From assembly GCA_947173915.1 (NCBI GenBank), contig CAMWGZ010000006.1:1-19968 (forward strand): 19,968 nucleotides of DNA, given 5' to 3'. The notes under the pieces were generated by a model. That model ran no database searches, had not been told where the DNA came from, and saw nothing but the letters and a program-made list of their open reading frames with translations. Every line of letters starts with the position of its first letter. The first letter of the stretch is position 1. The position numbers and the translations under genes are program-made. Positions 1 to 8,873 of this stretch are shown here, piece after piece. This DNA comes from an uncultured Alistipes sp. GTDB taxonomy: Bacteria; Bacteroidota; Bacteroidia; Bacteroidales; Rikenellaceae.

Positions 1-467
1 TTCTTGATCAGGTGGGCCAGCACCTCGCTGTCCGAAGTGGACTGGAAGAGGCTGCCCTTGCGCTCCAGAAACTCATGCAGCTGCTCCGAATTGACGATGT
101 TGCCGTTGTGGGCCAGGGCGAAATCGCCCGTCTTGTGATGGAACAGGAAAGGCTGCACGTTCTCGATGCCCCGACCGCCCGCGGTCGGATAGCGCACGTG
201 TCCGATGGCCATGCTGCCGGTCAGCGTGGCCAGCTTCGTCTCGTTGAAGACCTCCGTCACGAGGCCCTCGCCCTTGACGCGGCGCAGCGCGCCCTCGTCC
301 GAAACGCTGACGATGCCGCACCCCTCCTGGCCCCGGTGTTGCAGGGCATGGAGTCCGTAGTAGGTCAGCGTCGCCGCATCGGGAACGCCCACCACGCCGA
401 ACACGCCGCACTCCTCGTGGATCTCCCGGTCGTCGATCGGCCGCTGCATCAGATTCTCCTCAGCCAT
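1..467 (-). CDS. purF: Amidophosphoribosyltransferase, N-terminal part (cut by window edge)
   Basis: PurF makes 5-phosphoribosylamine from PRPP and glutamine, the committed step of purine synthesis. Only the first 155 codons are visible; the frame stays open to the left edge. They hold the start of the Ntn-type glutaminase domain. Residues 18-25 read EECGVFGV, and Cys20 would become the N-terminal nucleophile after a short propeptide is removed. YYGLHALQHRGQEG follows about 20 residues later and is a family hallmark. The start is the ATG at 467, three bases after the purC stop codon, so the two genes are surely co-transcribed. It is the last visible gene of purEKLCF. The PRPP-binding domain should lie to the left of the window. 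Confidence 0.95.
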   Translation of the reverse strand, partial: MAEENLMQRPIDDREIHEECGVFGVVGVPDAATLTYYGLHALQHRGQEGCGIVSVSDEGALRRVKGEGLVTEVFNETKLATLTGSMAIGHVRYPTAGGRGIENVQPFLFHHKTGDFALAHNGNIVNSEQLHEFLERKGSLFQSTSDSEVLAHLIK

Positions 468-470
468 CGC

Positions 471-1190
471 CTACTGTTTAACCGTTTTCTCCAGACGGGC
501 CAGGATCTCCTCGTACGCCTCGCGCACCTTACCCAGATCGCGGCGGAAGCGGTCCTTGTCGAGCTTCTCGTTGGTCGAAGCGTCCCACAGACGGCAGGTG
601 TCGGGCGACACCTCGTCGGCCAGCACGATCTCTCCGTCCGACGTGCGGCCGAATTCGATCTTGAAGTCGATCAGGTTGATGTTCATGCGGGCGAACAGCT
701 CCGTGAGCGCCCGGTTGATCTCGGCCGTCATGTCGTAGATCTGCTTGAGCTCGTCGTAAGTCACGGCACCCAGCGCGACGGCATGGTGGTCGTTGATGAG
801 CGGATCGCCCAGCTCGTCGTTCTTGTAGCAGAGGTCGAAGATCACGTTCGAGGGTTTCGTACCCTCCTCGATGCCCAGACGCTGCGCCATCGAACCGGCG
901 ATCACGTTGCGCACGATGACCTCCAGCGGGATGATCTCGACGCGACGGCAGAGCTGGTCGCGGTCGTTGAGCGTCTCGATGTAGTGGGTCCTGATCCCCT
1001 GCTTCTTCAGGTACTCGAAAATCAGGGTCGAGATCCGGTTGTTCAGCACGCCCTTGTTCTCAATGGTCGCCTTCTTGATGTTGTTGAAAGCGGTGGCCGC
1101 ATCCTTGTAATGAATCAGAATCGTGTCGGGATCGTCCGTGAGGAAGACCTGCTTGGCCTTGCCTTCGTAAAGCATTTCGCCTTGTTGCAT
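471..1190 (-). CDS. purC: SAICAR synthase (phosphoribosylaminoimidazole-succinocarboxamide synthase)
   Basis: PurC joins aspartate to CAIR using ATP and gives SAICAR, using the product of the PurK/PurE pair encoded upstream. The 239-residue length matches the bacterial single-domain enzyme. Visible signatures are [10 protein letters not shown] near residues 7-16, KDAATAFNN in the ATP site, the stretch [14 protein letters not shown] in the middle, and [10 protein letters not shown] followed by [14 protein letters not shown] in the C-terminal half, which is the classic SAICAR synthetase signature. The start ATG at 1190 is preceded by an A-rich stretch (ACTCAAAAACATAAACACAC) with no Shine-Dalgarno, as usual in Bacteroidetes. 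It lies 23 bases after purL and 3 bases before purF. Confidence 0.97.
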   Translation of the reverse strand: MQQGEMLYEGKAKQVFLTDDPDTILIHYKDAATAFNNIKKATIENKGVLNNRISTLIFEYLKKQGIRTHYIETLNDRDQLCRRVEIIPLEVIVRNVIAGSMAQRLGIEEGTKPSNVIFDLCYKNDELGDPLINDHHAVALGAVTYDELKQIYDMTAEINRALTELFARMNINLIDFKIEFGRTSDGEIVLADEVSPDTCRLWDASTNEKLDKDRFRRDLGKVREAYEEILARLEKTVKQ

Positions 1191-1213
1191 AGTGTGTTTA
1201 TGTTTTTGAGTTC

Positions 1214-4200
1214 TTATTGTTTCTTTCGGAAATAGTTCACCGCATTGCCGAAGATGTCCTGCACCTTCTCGCCCGCGATGTTTTTGAAGAGGTTGCGGTC
1301 GTAGCGCTCCGTGTGTCCCATCTTGCCCAGGATGCGGCCGTCGCGGCTGACGAGACCCTCGATCGCATAGCTCGAACCGTTGGGGTTGTAGGGAGCCTGA
1401 GCCGTCGGCCGGCCGTCGGGACCGACATACTGGAATGCCACCTGGCCGTTCTCGAAGAGCTCGCGCGCCAGCTCCTCGCCGACCACGAACTTGCCCTCGC
1501 CGTGGCTGACGGCGATCGAGTGCAGGTCGCCCGCCGCGAAGCTGCTCAGCCAGGGCGAGGCGGCGGTAGCCACCCGCGTGGTCACGATCTGCGAGATGTG
1601 GCGGTTGATGTCGTTGCGGAAGAGCGTCGGCGAATCGGCCGTCACCTGCCCCAGTCGTCCGTAGGGCAGCAGACCCGACTTGACCAGCGCCTGGAAACCG
1701 TTGCAGATGCCCAGGATCAGGCCGCCGCGATCCAGCAGGCGGTGGACCTCTTCGGAAATATCTTTGTTGTTCAACACATTGGCAATGAACTTACCGCTTC
1801 CGTCCGGCTCGTCGCCCGCAGAGAAACCGCCGCACAGCGCCAGGATGTGGCACGACGCGATCGCCTCCTTCATGCGGCGGATCGAACGGAAGATATCCTC
1901 GGCCGTCAGGTTGCAGAAGACCTCGCTGCGCACCTCGGCACCCGCACGGCGGAAAGCGCGGGCCGTGTCGTAGTCGCAGTTCGAGCCGGGGAACACGGGA
2001 ATGAAGACCACCGGATGCTCCACCGCCTCGCCCGGATACTCGATCCGGCGCGTTCCGGGCACCTGCTCCATGACGGTGGCGCGGTTGTCGCCCTTGTCGG
2101 GATAGATCGCGGCGAAACGCTCCGTGTTGGCCCGGTACAGCTCCTCGAGCGGCATCCGCACCCCATTGACGGTAAGGACCGCCTCGTCCGCGGTGCGTCC
2201 CAGCAGTTCCGCCGCCGGGAAATCGAGCGGCTCGGTGCTTTCGACCACGATCGAACCGTAGGCACGGTCGAACAGCGTGCGCTCATCCAGCTCGACCGCA
2301 GCGCCGATCTCGTTGCCGAACGACATCTTGGCCAGCGCCTCGGCCACGCCGCCGAAGCCGACGGCATAGCCCGACACGACCGTACCCCGCTCGATGGCCG
2401 AGCTGACGAAATCGAAGTTGCGCTTGAGCGCCTCGGTATCGGGCATGCGGCTCTCCAGCGGCGTATGGCGCACCAGATAAATATAGTGACCGCCCGCCTT
2501 GAAGTCGGTCGAGATTACCCGGCCGGCATCGACGGTCGTGATGCCGAAGGCCATCAGCATCGGCGGCACGTTGATCTGCTCGAACGTTCCGCTCATCGAG
2601 TCCTTGCCGCCGATCGAGGGCAGCCCCAGCTCTACCTGCATCTTCAGCGCACCGAGCAGCGCGGCGAGCGGCTTGCCCCACGTGCGGGGCGACTTGGTCA
2701 TGCGCTCGAAATACTCCTGGTAGGAGTAGCGCATCCTATCGTAGCGGGCACCGGCCGCCACCACCTTCGCGGCGGCATCCACGACGGCATAGGCCGCGCC
2801 GTGGTAGGGACTCCACGATGCCAGGAAGGGGTCGTAGCCGAAGGCCATGATGCTGGCCGCATCGGTGTAGCCCTCCGTCGGGAGCTTCTGCACCGAAACC
2901 TGCGTCTCGGAACGCTGCGTGCGGCCGCCGAAAGGCATCAGCACGGTCGAAGCGCCGATCGTCGAGTCGAACATCTCGATCAGTCCCTTCTGCGAGACGA
3001 CGTTGTCGTCGGCCAGCAGGTGCTCCATCCGCTGCCGCAGATCGGCCCCCTCGGGTTCGCGGCGGAACGGGTCGCGCTCCTCGACCGCCCCGATCTCCGC
3101 CTCGGCATAGTGCTTGGCACCCGCGCTGTCGATGAAGTCGCGGGAGAGATCGACCACGAGCCGCTCCTTATGATACATTCTCATGCGGCGCGTGTCGGTC
3201 ACGTCGGCCACATGGGTTACCTCGATATTCTCTTCGGCGCAGTAGCGCTTGAACTCCTCCTCGTCCTTCGGCTCGATCACGACGGCCATGCGCTCCTGCG
3301 ACTCGCTGATGGCCAGCTCCGTCGCATTCAGGCCGCTGTACTTGGTCGGCACGCGGTCGAGCCAGATCTCCAGTCCGTCGGCCAGCTCGCCGATGGCCAC
3401 GCTCACGCCGCCCGCACCGAAGTCGTTCGACTTCTTGATCAGGCGCGTTACCTCCGGGCGGCGGAAGAGCCGCTCCAGCTTGCGCTCCTCGGGGGCATTG
3501 CCCTTCTGCACCTCGCTGCCGCACATCTCCAGCGACTTGTCGGTGTGCTCCTTCGACGATCCCGTCGCGCCGCCCACGCCGTCGCGGCCCGTCCGGCCGC
3601 CCAGCATCAGCACCACGTCGCCCGCAGCGGGCGACTCCCGGCGCACGTTCTCCGCCTTCACGGCACCGACGACGGCACCGACCTCCAGACGCTTGGCCAC
3701 GTAGCCCGGATGATAGACCTCGCGGACGTGGGTGGTGGCCAGACCGATCTGGTTGCCGTAGCTCGAATAGCCGGCCGCAGCCTTGAGGCTGATGATCCGC
3801 TGCGGCAGCTTGCCCGGCAGCGTCTCGTTCACGGGCTGGTAGATATCGCCCGCACCCGTCACGCGCATCGCCTGATAGACGTAGCTGCGGCCCGACAGCG
3901 GGTCGCGGATCGCGCCGCCCAGACAGGTCGAGGCTCCGCCGAAGGGTTCGATCTCGGTCGGGTGGTTATGGGTTTCGTTCTTGAACTGGAGCAGCCACTT
4001 CTCGGGCTTGCCATCGACCTCGATCTCGACGAAGACGCTGCATGCGTTGTTCTCCTCGCTGACCTCCAGGTCGTCGAGCAGCCCCTTGTGGCGCAGGTAG
4101 CGGGCACCGATGGTCGCCAGATCCATCAGGCAGATGCTCTTGGCCTCGCGACCCAGCTCGCGGCGGATCTTCAGGTAGAGCGCCAGCGAACCCTCGATCT

Positions 4201-4924
4201 CCCCGCGCACGAACGACTCCTCGACCGAAATGTTCTCCAGCTCGGTGGTAAAGGTCGTGTGGCGGCAGTGGTCGCTCCAATAGGTATCCAGAATGCGCAG
4301 CTCGGTCTCGAAAGGATCGCGCCCCTCCCCGCGGAAGTAGCGGACCACCTCGCGCAGGTCGTCGGCGTTCATCGCCAGACCGTTCTCCCGGCAATAGGCG
4401 GCCAGGTCGGCCTCCTCCAGCGCGCGGAATCCCTCCAGCACCGCCACCGGTGCGACGGAGGCGCTCTGCGGATCGTCGAGCACCCGCATGTCCTTCTCGC
4501 GGGCCTCCACCGCATTGATGCAGTAGCGGCGGATGCGGGCCATCGTCTCGTCGGAGAGTTTCTCCGGGAAAACGAGCAGCCGCGAACTCTTGATCTTCAC
4601 GTCGGCCGACGGGTCGATCAGCCGCACGCAATCGACCGCCGAGGCGGCGCGCTGGTCGAACTGACCGGGCAGGTACTCGATCGCCAGCGAGCTGACATCG
4701 CCGATCCGGCACTCGTCGGTCACCTCGTCGGTAGCGATCTCTCCGAAGACCGCATAGCGGCTCTTGGCGAGCAGCTCCTCCGAAAAACCGAACAGATCAT
4801 ATACATTGAGCAGGCGCAGCCCCCCGAGCGACAAGTTGAGATTGACGTTCAGGTCGCGCAACATGCTCTCGGCCTCGACCCGGAATTCGGGTCGCTTCTC
4901 CACAAAAATACGGTAACTCTTCAT
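1214..4924 (-). CDS. purL: FGAM synthase, large single-chain form
   Basis: This enzyme converts FGAR to FGAM with ATP and glutamine. At 1236 residues it is the large form that combines the PurS-like N-terminal domain, the two ATP-binding/AIRS-like halves and a C-terminal class I glutaminase, so no separate purS or purQ is needed. DHCRHTTF lies at residues 218-225 and [17 protein letters not shown] at 315-331 in the active-site region; GVGGATGSS follows. In the glutaminase domain GICNGFQ carries the nucleophile Cys1074, and GHTER carries His1204 and Glu1206, completing the Cys-His-Glu triad. The start ATG is 16 bases downstream of the purK stop. A very long ORF on the opposite strand here is an artefact of GC-rich codon use. 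Confidence 0.97.
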   Translation of the reverse strand: MKSYRIFVEKRPEFRVEAESMLRDLNVNLNLSLGGLRLLNVYDLFGFSEELLAKSRYAVFGEIATDEVTDECRIGDVSSLAIEYLPGQFDQRAASAVDCVRLIDPSADVKIKSSRLLVFPEKLSDETMARIRRYCINAVEAREKDMRVLDDPQSASVAPVAVLEGFRALEEADLAAYCRENGLAMNADDLREVVRYFRGEGRDPFETELRILDTYWSDHCRHTTFTTELENISVEESFVRGEIEGSLALYLKIRRELGREAKSICLMDLATIGARYLRHKGLLDDLEVSEENNACSVFVEIEVDGKPEKWLLQFKNETHNHPTEIEPFGGASTCLGGAIRDPLSGRSYVYQAMRVTGAGDIYQPVNETLPGKLPQRIISLKAAAGYSSYGNQIGLATTHVREVYHPGYVAKRLEVGAVVGAVKAENVRRESPAAGDVVLMLGGRTGRDGVGGATGSSKEHTDKSLEMCGSEVQKGNAPEERKLERLFRRPEVTRLIKKSNDFGAGGVSVAIGELADGLEIWLDRVPTKYSGLNATELAISESQERMAVVIEPKDEEEFKRYCAEENIEVTHVADVTDTRRMRMYHKERLVVDLSRDFIDSAGAKHYAEAEIGAVEERDPFRREPEGADLRQRMEHLLADDNVVSQKGLIEMFDSTIGASTVLMPFGGRTQRSETQVSVQKLPTEGYTDAASIMAFGYDPFLASWSPYHGAAYAVVDAAAKVVAAGARYDRMRYSYQEYFERMTKSPRTWGKPLAALLGALKMQVELGLPSIGGKDSMSGTFEQINVPPMLMAFGITTVDAGRVISTDFKAGGHYIYLVRHTPLESRMPDTEALKRNFDFVSSAIERGTVVSGYAVGFGGVAEALAKMSFGNEIGAAVELDERTLFDRAYGSIVVESTEPLDFPAAELLGRTADEAVLTVNGVRMPLEELYRANTERFAAIYPDKGDNRATVMEQVPGTRRIEYPGEAVEHPVVFIPVFPGSNCDYDTARAFRRAGAEVRSEVFCNLTAEDIFRSIRRMKEAIASCHILALCGGFSAGDEPDGSGKFIANVLNNKDISEEVHRLLDRGGLILGICNGFQALVKSGLLPYGRLGQVTADSPTLFRNDINRHISQIVTTRVATAASPWLSSFAAGDLHSIAVSHGEGKFVVGEELARELFENGQVAFQYVGPDGRPTAQAPYNPNGSSYAIEGLVSRDGRILGKMGHTERYDRNLFKNIAGEKVQDIFGNAVNYFRKKQ

Positions 4925-4940
4925 TTTATTTCATTTGCTC

Positions 4941-6047
4941 TTATTTCACGAAACGGTCCGCCCAGCGCGCGGCGTACTCCTCGCCGGTCATCCCGACGAA
5001 GGTCACATGCCCCATTTTGCGCTTGGGCTTGGAGACGGTCTTGCCGTAAACATGTACATAGACATCCGGATGCTCCTCGCGCGCCAGCGCCTCGGCCGCC
5101 TCCAGATCCTGGCCCAGAATGTTCTTCATCACGGTCGGAGCCACCAGGCGCGGCTCCTCGAGCGGCATGTCCAGCAGGTAGCGGCACAGCTCGCGGAACT
5201 GGTTGGTCGTGGCCCCCTCGATGGTCCAGTGGCCGCTGTTGTGGGGCCGGGGAGCCATCTCGTTGAAGTAGATCTCGTCTCCCTTGACGAAGTATTCGAT
5301 CGCCAGGATGCCGCGGTAACCGCAGTCGCGCATGAAGCGCCGCGTCCGCTCCGTCATCCGGTCGCGCAGCGCCTCCGGCATCTCGGCCGGCACGATGCAG
5401 AGGTCCAGAATCCCCTCCCGGTGGATGTTTCTCCCGACGGGAAAACAGACCACCTGCCCGCCGTCCGAGACGGCCACGACGCTCGCCTCGAAGTCGAACG
5501 GGATGAACTCCTCCAGAATGCAGGGCACCGCGAGCAGCTCGCCGGCCCGCTCCAGGTCGGCCTCCGAGCGCAGCACCGCCTGTCCGTGGCCGTCGTAACC
5601 CAGCGTGCGGGTCTTGAGCACGCAGGGGAACCCGATCCGGGCGACGGCCCGGCGCAGCGACTCCGCGTCATCGACCGCCTCGAAATCGGGGGTCGGCAGC
5701 CCGTGCTCGCGGGCATTGTTCTTCTCACGCAGGCGGTCCTGCGAGTCGAACAGGGGGCGGAAGCCCTGCTTGATGTTATACTTGCGCTCCAGCGCGACCA
5801 GCAGGTCGCCCGGAACGTTCTCGAATTCGTAGGTCACCACATCGCTGCGACGGCACAACTCCTCGAGCGCCGCCGGATCGTCGAAACGGGCCACGATATG
5901 CTCGTCGCACAGGCGGAACGCCGGAGCGTCCTCCGCCGGATCGAGGCACACGGTGCGCGCCCCGAGCAGGCGGGCCTGTTCGACGATCATCAGCCCCAGC
6001 TGACCTCCGCCGATAATTCCGATCGTCTTGACTTGCTGCTTCTCCAT
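4941..6047 (-). CDS. purK: N5-carboxyaminoimidazole ribonucleotide synthetase
   Basis: PurK is an ATP-grasp enzyme that carboxylates AIR with bicarbonate and ATP to give N5-CAIR, which PurE then rearranges. The 368-residue product starts [18 protein letters not shown], with the nucleotide-binding loop GGGQLG at residues 13-18. EFENVPGDLL, CVLKTRTLGYDGHGQ (ATP-grasp loop), ILEEFIPFDFEAS and the C-terminal FNEMAPRPHNSGHWTIEGA are all typical. The ATG at 6047 overlaps the purE stop by one base (TGATG), giving tight translational coupling. The frame is open for another 144 codons upstream, but that part is antisense-like sequence within purE and is not used. Confidence 0.96.
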   Translation of the reverse strand: MEKQQVKTIGIIGGGQLGLMIVEQARLLGARTVCLDPAEDAPAFRLCDEHIVARFDDPAALEELCRRSDVVTYEFENVPGDLLVALERKYNIKQGFRPLFDSQDRLREKNNAREHGLPTPDFEAVDDAESLRRAVARIGFPCVLKTRTLGYDGHGQAVLRSEADLERAGELLAVPCILEEFIPFDFEASVVAVSDGGQVVCFPVGRNIHREGILDLCIVPAEMPEALRDRMTERTRRFMRDCGYRGILAIEYFVKGDEIYFNEMAPRPHNSGHWTIEGATTNQFRELCRYLLDMPLEEPRLVAPTVMKNILGQDLEAAEALAREEHPDVYVHVYGKTVSKPKRKMGHVTFVGMTGEEYAARWADRFVK

Positions 6048-6514
6048 CACAGTTCGGCTTTCAATACATCCTCGGTCTGCTTCATGCGGAACGCCTCCAG
6101 GCGTGCGGCCAGCTCCCGGTCCTGCAGGGCCAGGATGGAGACGGCGATCAGCGCCGCATTCTTCGCACCGCCGATGGCGACGGTCGCCACCGGCACGCCG
6201 GCCGGCATCTGAACGATCGAGAGAAGCGAATCCAGCCCACTGAGCGCCCGCGACTTGACCGGCACGCCGATCACGGGCAGCGGTGTCATGCTCGCGACCA
6301 TACCCGGCAGGTGGGCGGCACCGCCCGCACCCGCGATGATTACCTGCAGACCGCGCTCCTTGGCCGTCTTGGCATATTCGACCAGCAGATCGGGGGTCCG
6401 GTGGGCGCTTACCACCCTCTTTTCGAACTCCACGCCGAACGACGCGAGCGTCTCCGCCGCAGCCGACATCGTCTCCCAATCACTGGTAGAACCCATGATA
6501 ACTCCCACTTTCAT
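6047..6514 (-). CDS. purE: N5-CAIR mutase, class I
   Basis: PurE moves the carboxyl group of N5-CAIR to C4, giving CAIR. The 155-residue sequence is class I (bacterial, PurK-dependent), which agrees with the purK gene directly downstream. GSTSDW at residues 8-13 binds the phosphate. SAHRTPD at 36-42 contains the catalytic His38, and [12 protein letters not shown] follows in the middle. The C-terminal stretch [16 protein letters not shown] is also typical. It is the first structural gene of the purine operon. The start ATG at 6514 is preceded by A/T-rich sequence without a Shine-Dalgarno, and a terminator-like hairpin sits about 30 bases upstream, so expression probably depends on read-through. 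Confidence 0.96.
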   Translation of the reverse strand: MKVGVIMGSTSDWETMSAAAETLASFGVEFEKRVVSAHRTPDLLVEYAKTAKERGLQVIIAGAGGAAHLPGMVASMTPLPVIGVPVKSRALSGLDSLLSIVQMPAGVPVATVAIGGAKNAALIAVSILALQDRELAARLEAFRMKQTEDVLKAEL

Positions 6515-6533
6515 ATTCAGAACAATCTTTAAA

Positions 6534-6596
6534 TCAACAAATAATAAAAGAAGCGCCGCCAGGACAAGGACCTGTCATAGCGGCGCAAGTTTTCAT
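6534..6596 (-). CDS. Possible 20-residue leader peptide spanning the pur attenuator
   Basis: The ATG at 6596 opens a 20-codon ORF beginning [10 protein letters not shown] and ending ASFIIC, with a TGA stop 19 bases before purE. It covers both arms and the T-tract of the terminator-like hairpin, so a translating ribosome would prevent the hairpin from forming. Its ATG overlaps the stop of the upstream small ORF as ATGA, a translational coupling arrangement. Against it, codon use is T-rich, unlike the neighbouring genes, and this could follow simply from the RNA structure. No function is claimed for the peptide itself. Confidence 0.3.
   Translation of the reverse strand: MKTCAAMTGPCPGGASFIIC
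6541..6586 (-). terminator. Terminator-like hairpin in the purE leader (putative attenuator)
   Basis: Reading the minus strand, GCGCCGC (6586-6580) pairs with GCGGCGC (6559-6553). Inside, CAGG (6574-6571) pairs with CCTG (6563-6560) around a 7-nt loop, with a 5-nt one-sided bulge TATGA. The stem is followed at once by the T-rich run TTCTTTTATTAT. This is a good intrinsic terminator, but it stands only about 30 bases before the purE ATG and downstream of the predicted promoter. It is therefore more likely an attenuator for the purine operon than an end-of-operon signal. The pyrimidine operon already has its own stronger terminator at 6944-6988. Confidence 0.65.
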
Positions 6597-6742
6597 ATCG
6601 CGACGGACGATCGCAACTTCGACTCGCCCCGCATCCGTTCCTTCAAACGACCCGCACACGAGGTCGCGACGCATCGCCCGGCACGCACCGGAATCATCGC
6701 TCTGCGCCTGCGGCGCGCATGGGTCATCGCAACTCTTTTCAT
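6593..6742 (-). CDS. Possible 49-residue Arg-rich leader ORF of the purine operon
   Basis: This would be the first ATG (6742) after the predicted transcription start near 6790. It begins MKRVAMTHA and continues with five consecutive arginines (codons CGC CGC AGG CGC AGA). Its TGA stop (6595-6593) overlaps the next ATG and lies 7 bases before the terminator stem. Before the ATG is the purine-rich GAAGAGT. A ribosome at the stop would cover the 5' arm of the hairpin. No similarity to a known protein is recognised, and rare codons (AGA, AGG, CGA, TTG) are frequent. It may be a regulatory leader ORF or chance; there is no direct proof of translation. Confidence 0.25.
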   Translation of the reverse strand: MKRVAMTHARRRRRAMIPVRAGRCVATSCAGRLKERMRGESKLRSSVAI

Positions 6743-6759
6743 ACTCTTCGGAACCACCG

Positions 6760-6779
6760 CGAGACCCGTTCGGGTCCCG
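6760..6779 (-). other. 5' leader hairpin of the pur transcript
   Basis: On the minus strand CGGGACCC and GGGTCTCG form an 8-bp stem with one G-U pair closed by GAAC. It would sit about 10 bases from the predicted 5' end of the purine transcript, where such hairpins often protect the RNA or start a structured leader. Confidence 0.4.
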
Positions 6780-6794
6780 TTGAATTTGCATCAG

Positions 6795-6826
6795 CAAATG
6801 TACGAATAATTTCGACTCCAACCTAA
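6795..6826 (-). promoter_or_regulatory. Predicted purEKLCF promoter
   Basis: The minus strand shows TTAG (6826-6823), 20 bases, then TACATTTG (6802-6795). This fits the Bacteroidetes housekeeping pattern TTTG-N19-21-TAnnTTTG, with a perfect -7 element and a 3/4 match at -33. Transcription would start near 6788-6791, giving a leader of roughly 275 bases to purE. It lies after the pyrimidine terminator and before all leader elements, as expected. Confidence 0.6.
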
Positions 6827-6943
6827 CATTCCGGCCAGATTTCTATCGACATTGTTTCCACAAAACCGACCGGAGCGCTCCGCGCCCCCGCACACCGCCC
6901 GGCATGCACGCCGCCCGACGGCCCGCGACGCACACCGCATCCC

Positions 6944-6988
6944 GAAAAATCGCGGTCGGAGCAGCCTCCAGAGCCGCTCCGACCGCAA
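6944..6988 (-). terminator. Intrinsic terminator of the pyrimidine operon
   Basis: An 11-bp perfect stem, GCGGTCGGAGC (6986-6976) with GCTCCGACCGC (6962-6952) and a 13-nt loop, is followed by GATTTTTC on the minus strand. It begins about 30 bases after the pyrB stop and has the form of a strong rho-independent terminator. It separates the pyrimidine operon from the purine promoter. Confidence 0.85.
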
Positions 6989-7015
6989 ACAGATGCGACA
7001 GCGCACCGAATCGCA

Positions 7016-8101
7016 TTATTCGATCTTCGCCTCGCAGTAGGCACAGCGGCAGGCATCGCCCGAACGACGGAACAGCGGATCGACATCCTCGGTGGCCGCG
7101 ATGCAGCGCGGGTTCGTACAGCGCAGCGCCGGATCGGCGAAAAGGTCCGGAGCCAGATCGGGCACGGCGGCGGGGCGCAGCCCCTCGTTCCAGCGCAGCA
7201 GCTCGTACATGAGCGCCATGCGGACGAACTTGCCGTTCTCCACCTGCCGGAAATAAGCGGCGCGCGGGTCGTTATCGACCTCGCGGGCGATCTCGTTCAC
7301 GCGGGGCAGCGGATGGAGCACGATCATGTCGGACTTGGCCGTGCGGAGCTTGGCGGCATCCAGCACGAAGCTGTCCTTCACGCGTTCGTACTCCGCCTCG
7401 TCGAAGAAGCGCTCCTTCTGCACGCGCGTCATGTAGAGAATGTCCAGCTCGGGCATGGCCTCCTCCAGCGTGTCCGCCTCGCGGAACTCCACGCCCCGGG
7501 TCTGCGTCTCGATCTCGTGGCGCATGTACTCCGGCAGGCGCAGCTCCTCGGGAGCGATCAGCACGATGCGGATGCCCTCGTAGCGCGACATGGCCCGGAT
7601 GAGCGAATGGACCGTACGGCCGAACTTGAGGTCGCCGCAAAAACCGATCGTCAGATGATCCAGCCGCCCCTTCTCGCGCTTGATGGTAAGCAGGTCGGTC
7701 AGCGTCTGCGTCGGGTGGCTGCGGCTGCCGTCGCCGGCATTGATGACCGGAATGCCGGCATACTGCGACCCCACGAGCGGCGCACCCTCCTTGAAGTGGC
7801 GCATGGCGATGATGTCGGCGAAGCAGCGGATGACCCGCACCGTGTCGGCGACCGTCTCGCCCTTCGTGACCGACGAGGAGTTGGCATCCGAGAAGCCGAT
7901 GACGCTGCCGCCCAGCTCCAGCATGGCCGACGTGAAGCTGAGCCGCGTCCGGGTCGAAGGCTCATAGAAGAGCGTGGCGAGCTTCCTGCCGCGGCACACC
8001 TGGCTGTATTTCTCCCGATTGGCGATGATGTCCTCCGCCAGGGCGATGATCTGAGCGGTCTCGGCGACCGAAAGATCCGTAGGGTCGATCAAATGGCGCA
8101 T
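7016..8101 (-). CDS. pyrB: Aspartate carbamoyltransferase catalytic chain with C-terminal PyrI-like zinc ribbon
   Basis: The enzyme joins carbamoyl phosphate and aspartate to give carbamoyl aspartate. Residues 1 to about 310 are a complete catalytic chain: PSTRTRLSF at 48-56 (carbamoyl phosphate loop), SSVTKGET with Lys80 (the 80s loop), MRH at 100-102, HPTQTLTDL from His129, and HPLPR further on. The protein then continues to 361 residues, about 50 more than the E. coli chain. The extension, after an Ala/Pro/Asp linker, has Cys328-X4-Cys333 and Cys353-X2-Cys356. This CX4C...CX2C pattern, with CRCAYC resembling the CKYC of E. coli PyrI, matches the PyrI zinc domain. The nucleotide-binding part of PyrI is absent, and no pyrI gene is in the window. 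It is the last gene of the operon, 9 bases after pyrE. Confidence 0.95.
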   Translation of the reverse strand: MRHLIDPTDLSVAETAQIIALAEDIIANREKYSQVCRGRKLATLFYEPSTRTRLSFTSAMLELGGSVIGFSDANSSSVTKGETVADTVRVIRCFADIIAMRHFKEGAPLVGSQYAGIPVINAGDGSRSHPTQTLTDLLTIKREKGRLDHLTIGFCGDLKFGRTVHSLIRAMSRYEGIRIVLIAPEELRLPEYMRHEIETQTRGVEFREADTLEEAMPELDILYMTRVQKERFFDEAEYERVKDSFVLDAAKLRTAKSDMIVLHPLPRVNEIAREVDNDPRAAYFRQVENGKFVRMALMYELLRWNEGLRPAAVPDLAPDLFADPALRCTNPRCIAATEDVDPLFRRSGDACRCAYCEAKIE

Positions 8102-8110
8102 GGCTTCCGG

Positions 8111-8743
8111 CTATTTGTTGATCCAGCTCTCGTCGGAGGGGTTGTTGCGGAAGGCGATCAGCCGCTGCCGGTCCTCCGGACGGATATATCCCTCCTCGGC
8201 CGCCACCTCGACCAGCGCGTCGAGGTTCGAGAGGCTGTAGTTTACCACGTCGGCCTGCTGCAGACGCTCCAGCCCCTTCTTCATGCCGTAGGTAAAGATG
8301 CTTACCACGCCCAGCACCTCGGCACCCGCGGCGCGCAGCGCCTCGACCACCTCGATGCACGATCCGGCCGTCGAGATCAGGTCCTCGATGACGACCACCT
8401 TCTGTCCCTTCTCGAGCTTGCCCTCGATCTGGTTGCCGCGGCCGTGGTCCTTCGAGCCGCTGCGGACATAGCCCATCGGCAGATCGAGGATCGTGGCCGC
8501 AATGGCTGCGTGGGCGATGCCGGCCGTCGAGGTGCCCATCAGCACCTCGCAGGCGGGGAACTTCGCCCGCACGGTCTCGGCGATCGCCGCCTCGACCTGC
8601 CCCCGCACCTCGGGTGCGGTCAGGATCAGACGGTTGTCGCAATAAATCGGGCTTTTGATACCGCTCGCCCAGGTAAACGGCTGCTCGGGACGCAGGAATA
8701 CCGCGCCGATCGAAAGCAGTCCTTTGGCAATTTTTCTTTCCAT
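8111..8743 (-). CDS. pyrE: Orotate phosphoribosyltransferase
   Basis: PyrE transfers the phosphoribosyl group of PRPP to orotate, giving OMP. The 210-residue protein has the type I phosphoribosyltransferase fold. [12 protein letters not shown] lies at residues 27-38, and the mobile catalytic loop [12 protein letters not shown] at 97-108 contains Lys98, His100 and Arg102. The PRPP-binding motif [13 protein letters not shown] lies at 117-129. The start ATG at 8743 (MERKIAKG) follows A-rich sequence (AACAAAACGAAAAGAT). The frame is open further upstream but that extension has no family similarity. Between it and the preceding gene is a 130-base gap in which I see no promoter or terminator, so it is probably still in the same operon. 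Confidence 0.96.
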   Translation of the reverse strand: MERKIAKGLLSIGAVFLRPEQPFTWASGIKSPIYCDNRLILTAPEVRGQVEAAIAETVRAKFPACEVLMGTSTAGIAHAAIAATILDLPMGYVRSGSKDHGRGNQIEGKLEKGQKVVVIEDLISTAGSCIEVVEALRAAGAEVLGVVSIFTYGMKKGLERLQQADVVNYSLSNLDALVEVAAEEGYIRPEDRQRLIAFRNNPSDESWINK

Positions 8744-8873
8744 ATCTTTTCGTTTTGTTCGATAATTATCTTGTTTGCAGGGCAGGAAGCGGACTCCGCG
8801 TCTCCCCTCTCGCCCGCACTTCCTCCGCCCCTTCTCGCCTCTTCGCGGCAGGACGGCAGCGGTCCGGACGCGA

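Larger units (their letters stand above)
6515..7015 (-). other. Intergenic region between pyrB and purE
   Basis: This 501-base stretch contains no ordinary gene. In transcription order it holds the pyrimidine operon terminator (6988-6944), a 12-bp palindrome of unknown meaning (6871-6882), the purine promoter (6826-6795), a 5' leader hairpin (6779-6760), two possible small leader ORFs (6742-6593 and 6596-6534), and a second terminator-like hairpin (6586-6541) just before purE. Each is listed separately. Confidence 0.7.

Noticed and set aside
12..1235. 407-codon plus-strand open frame over purF and purC
   Set aside because: Antisense to two clear genes; no domain.
1217..5266. 1349-codon open frame on the plus strand over purL
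   Set aside because: Purely antisense to purL and purK; low-complexity Arg/His/Leu/Ala-rich product with no recognisable domain. Long antisense frames are common when codons end in G or C.
6048..6479. 144-codon N-terminal extension of purK
   Set aside because: Lies out of frame within purE; the ATG at 6047 gives normal PurK length and a classic TGATG junction.
6534..6821. 95-codon minus-strand frame in the purine leader
   Set aside because: It starts with TTG inside the predicted promoter, upstream of the transcription start. Only its last 20 codons, from the ATG at 6596, are considered.
6871..6882. CGGAGCGCTCCG palindrome between the pyr terminator and pur promoter
   Set aside because: Only 12 bases in very GC-rich sequence, with a poor T-run after it; could be a back-up terminator but not supported enough to list.
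8744..8873. Possible internal promoter before pyrE
   Set aside because: No TAnnTTTG box found on the minus strand in this gap; only purine-rich sequence and an A-rich translation start.
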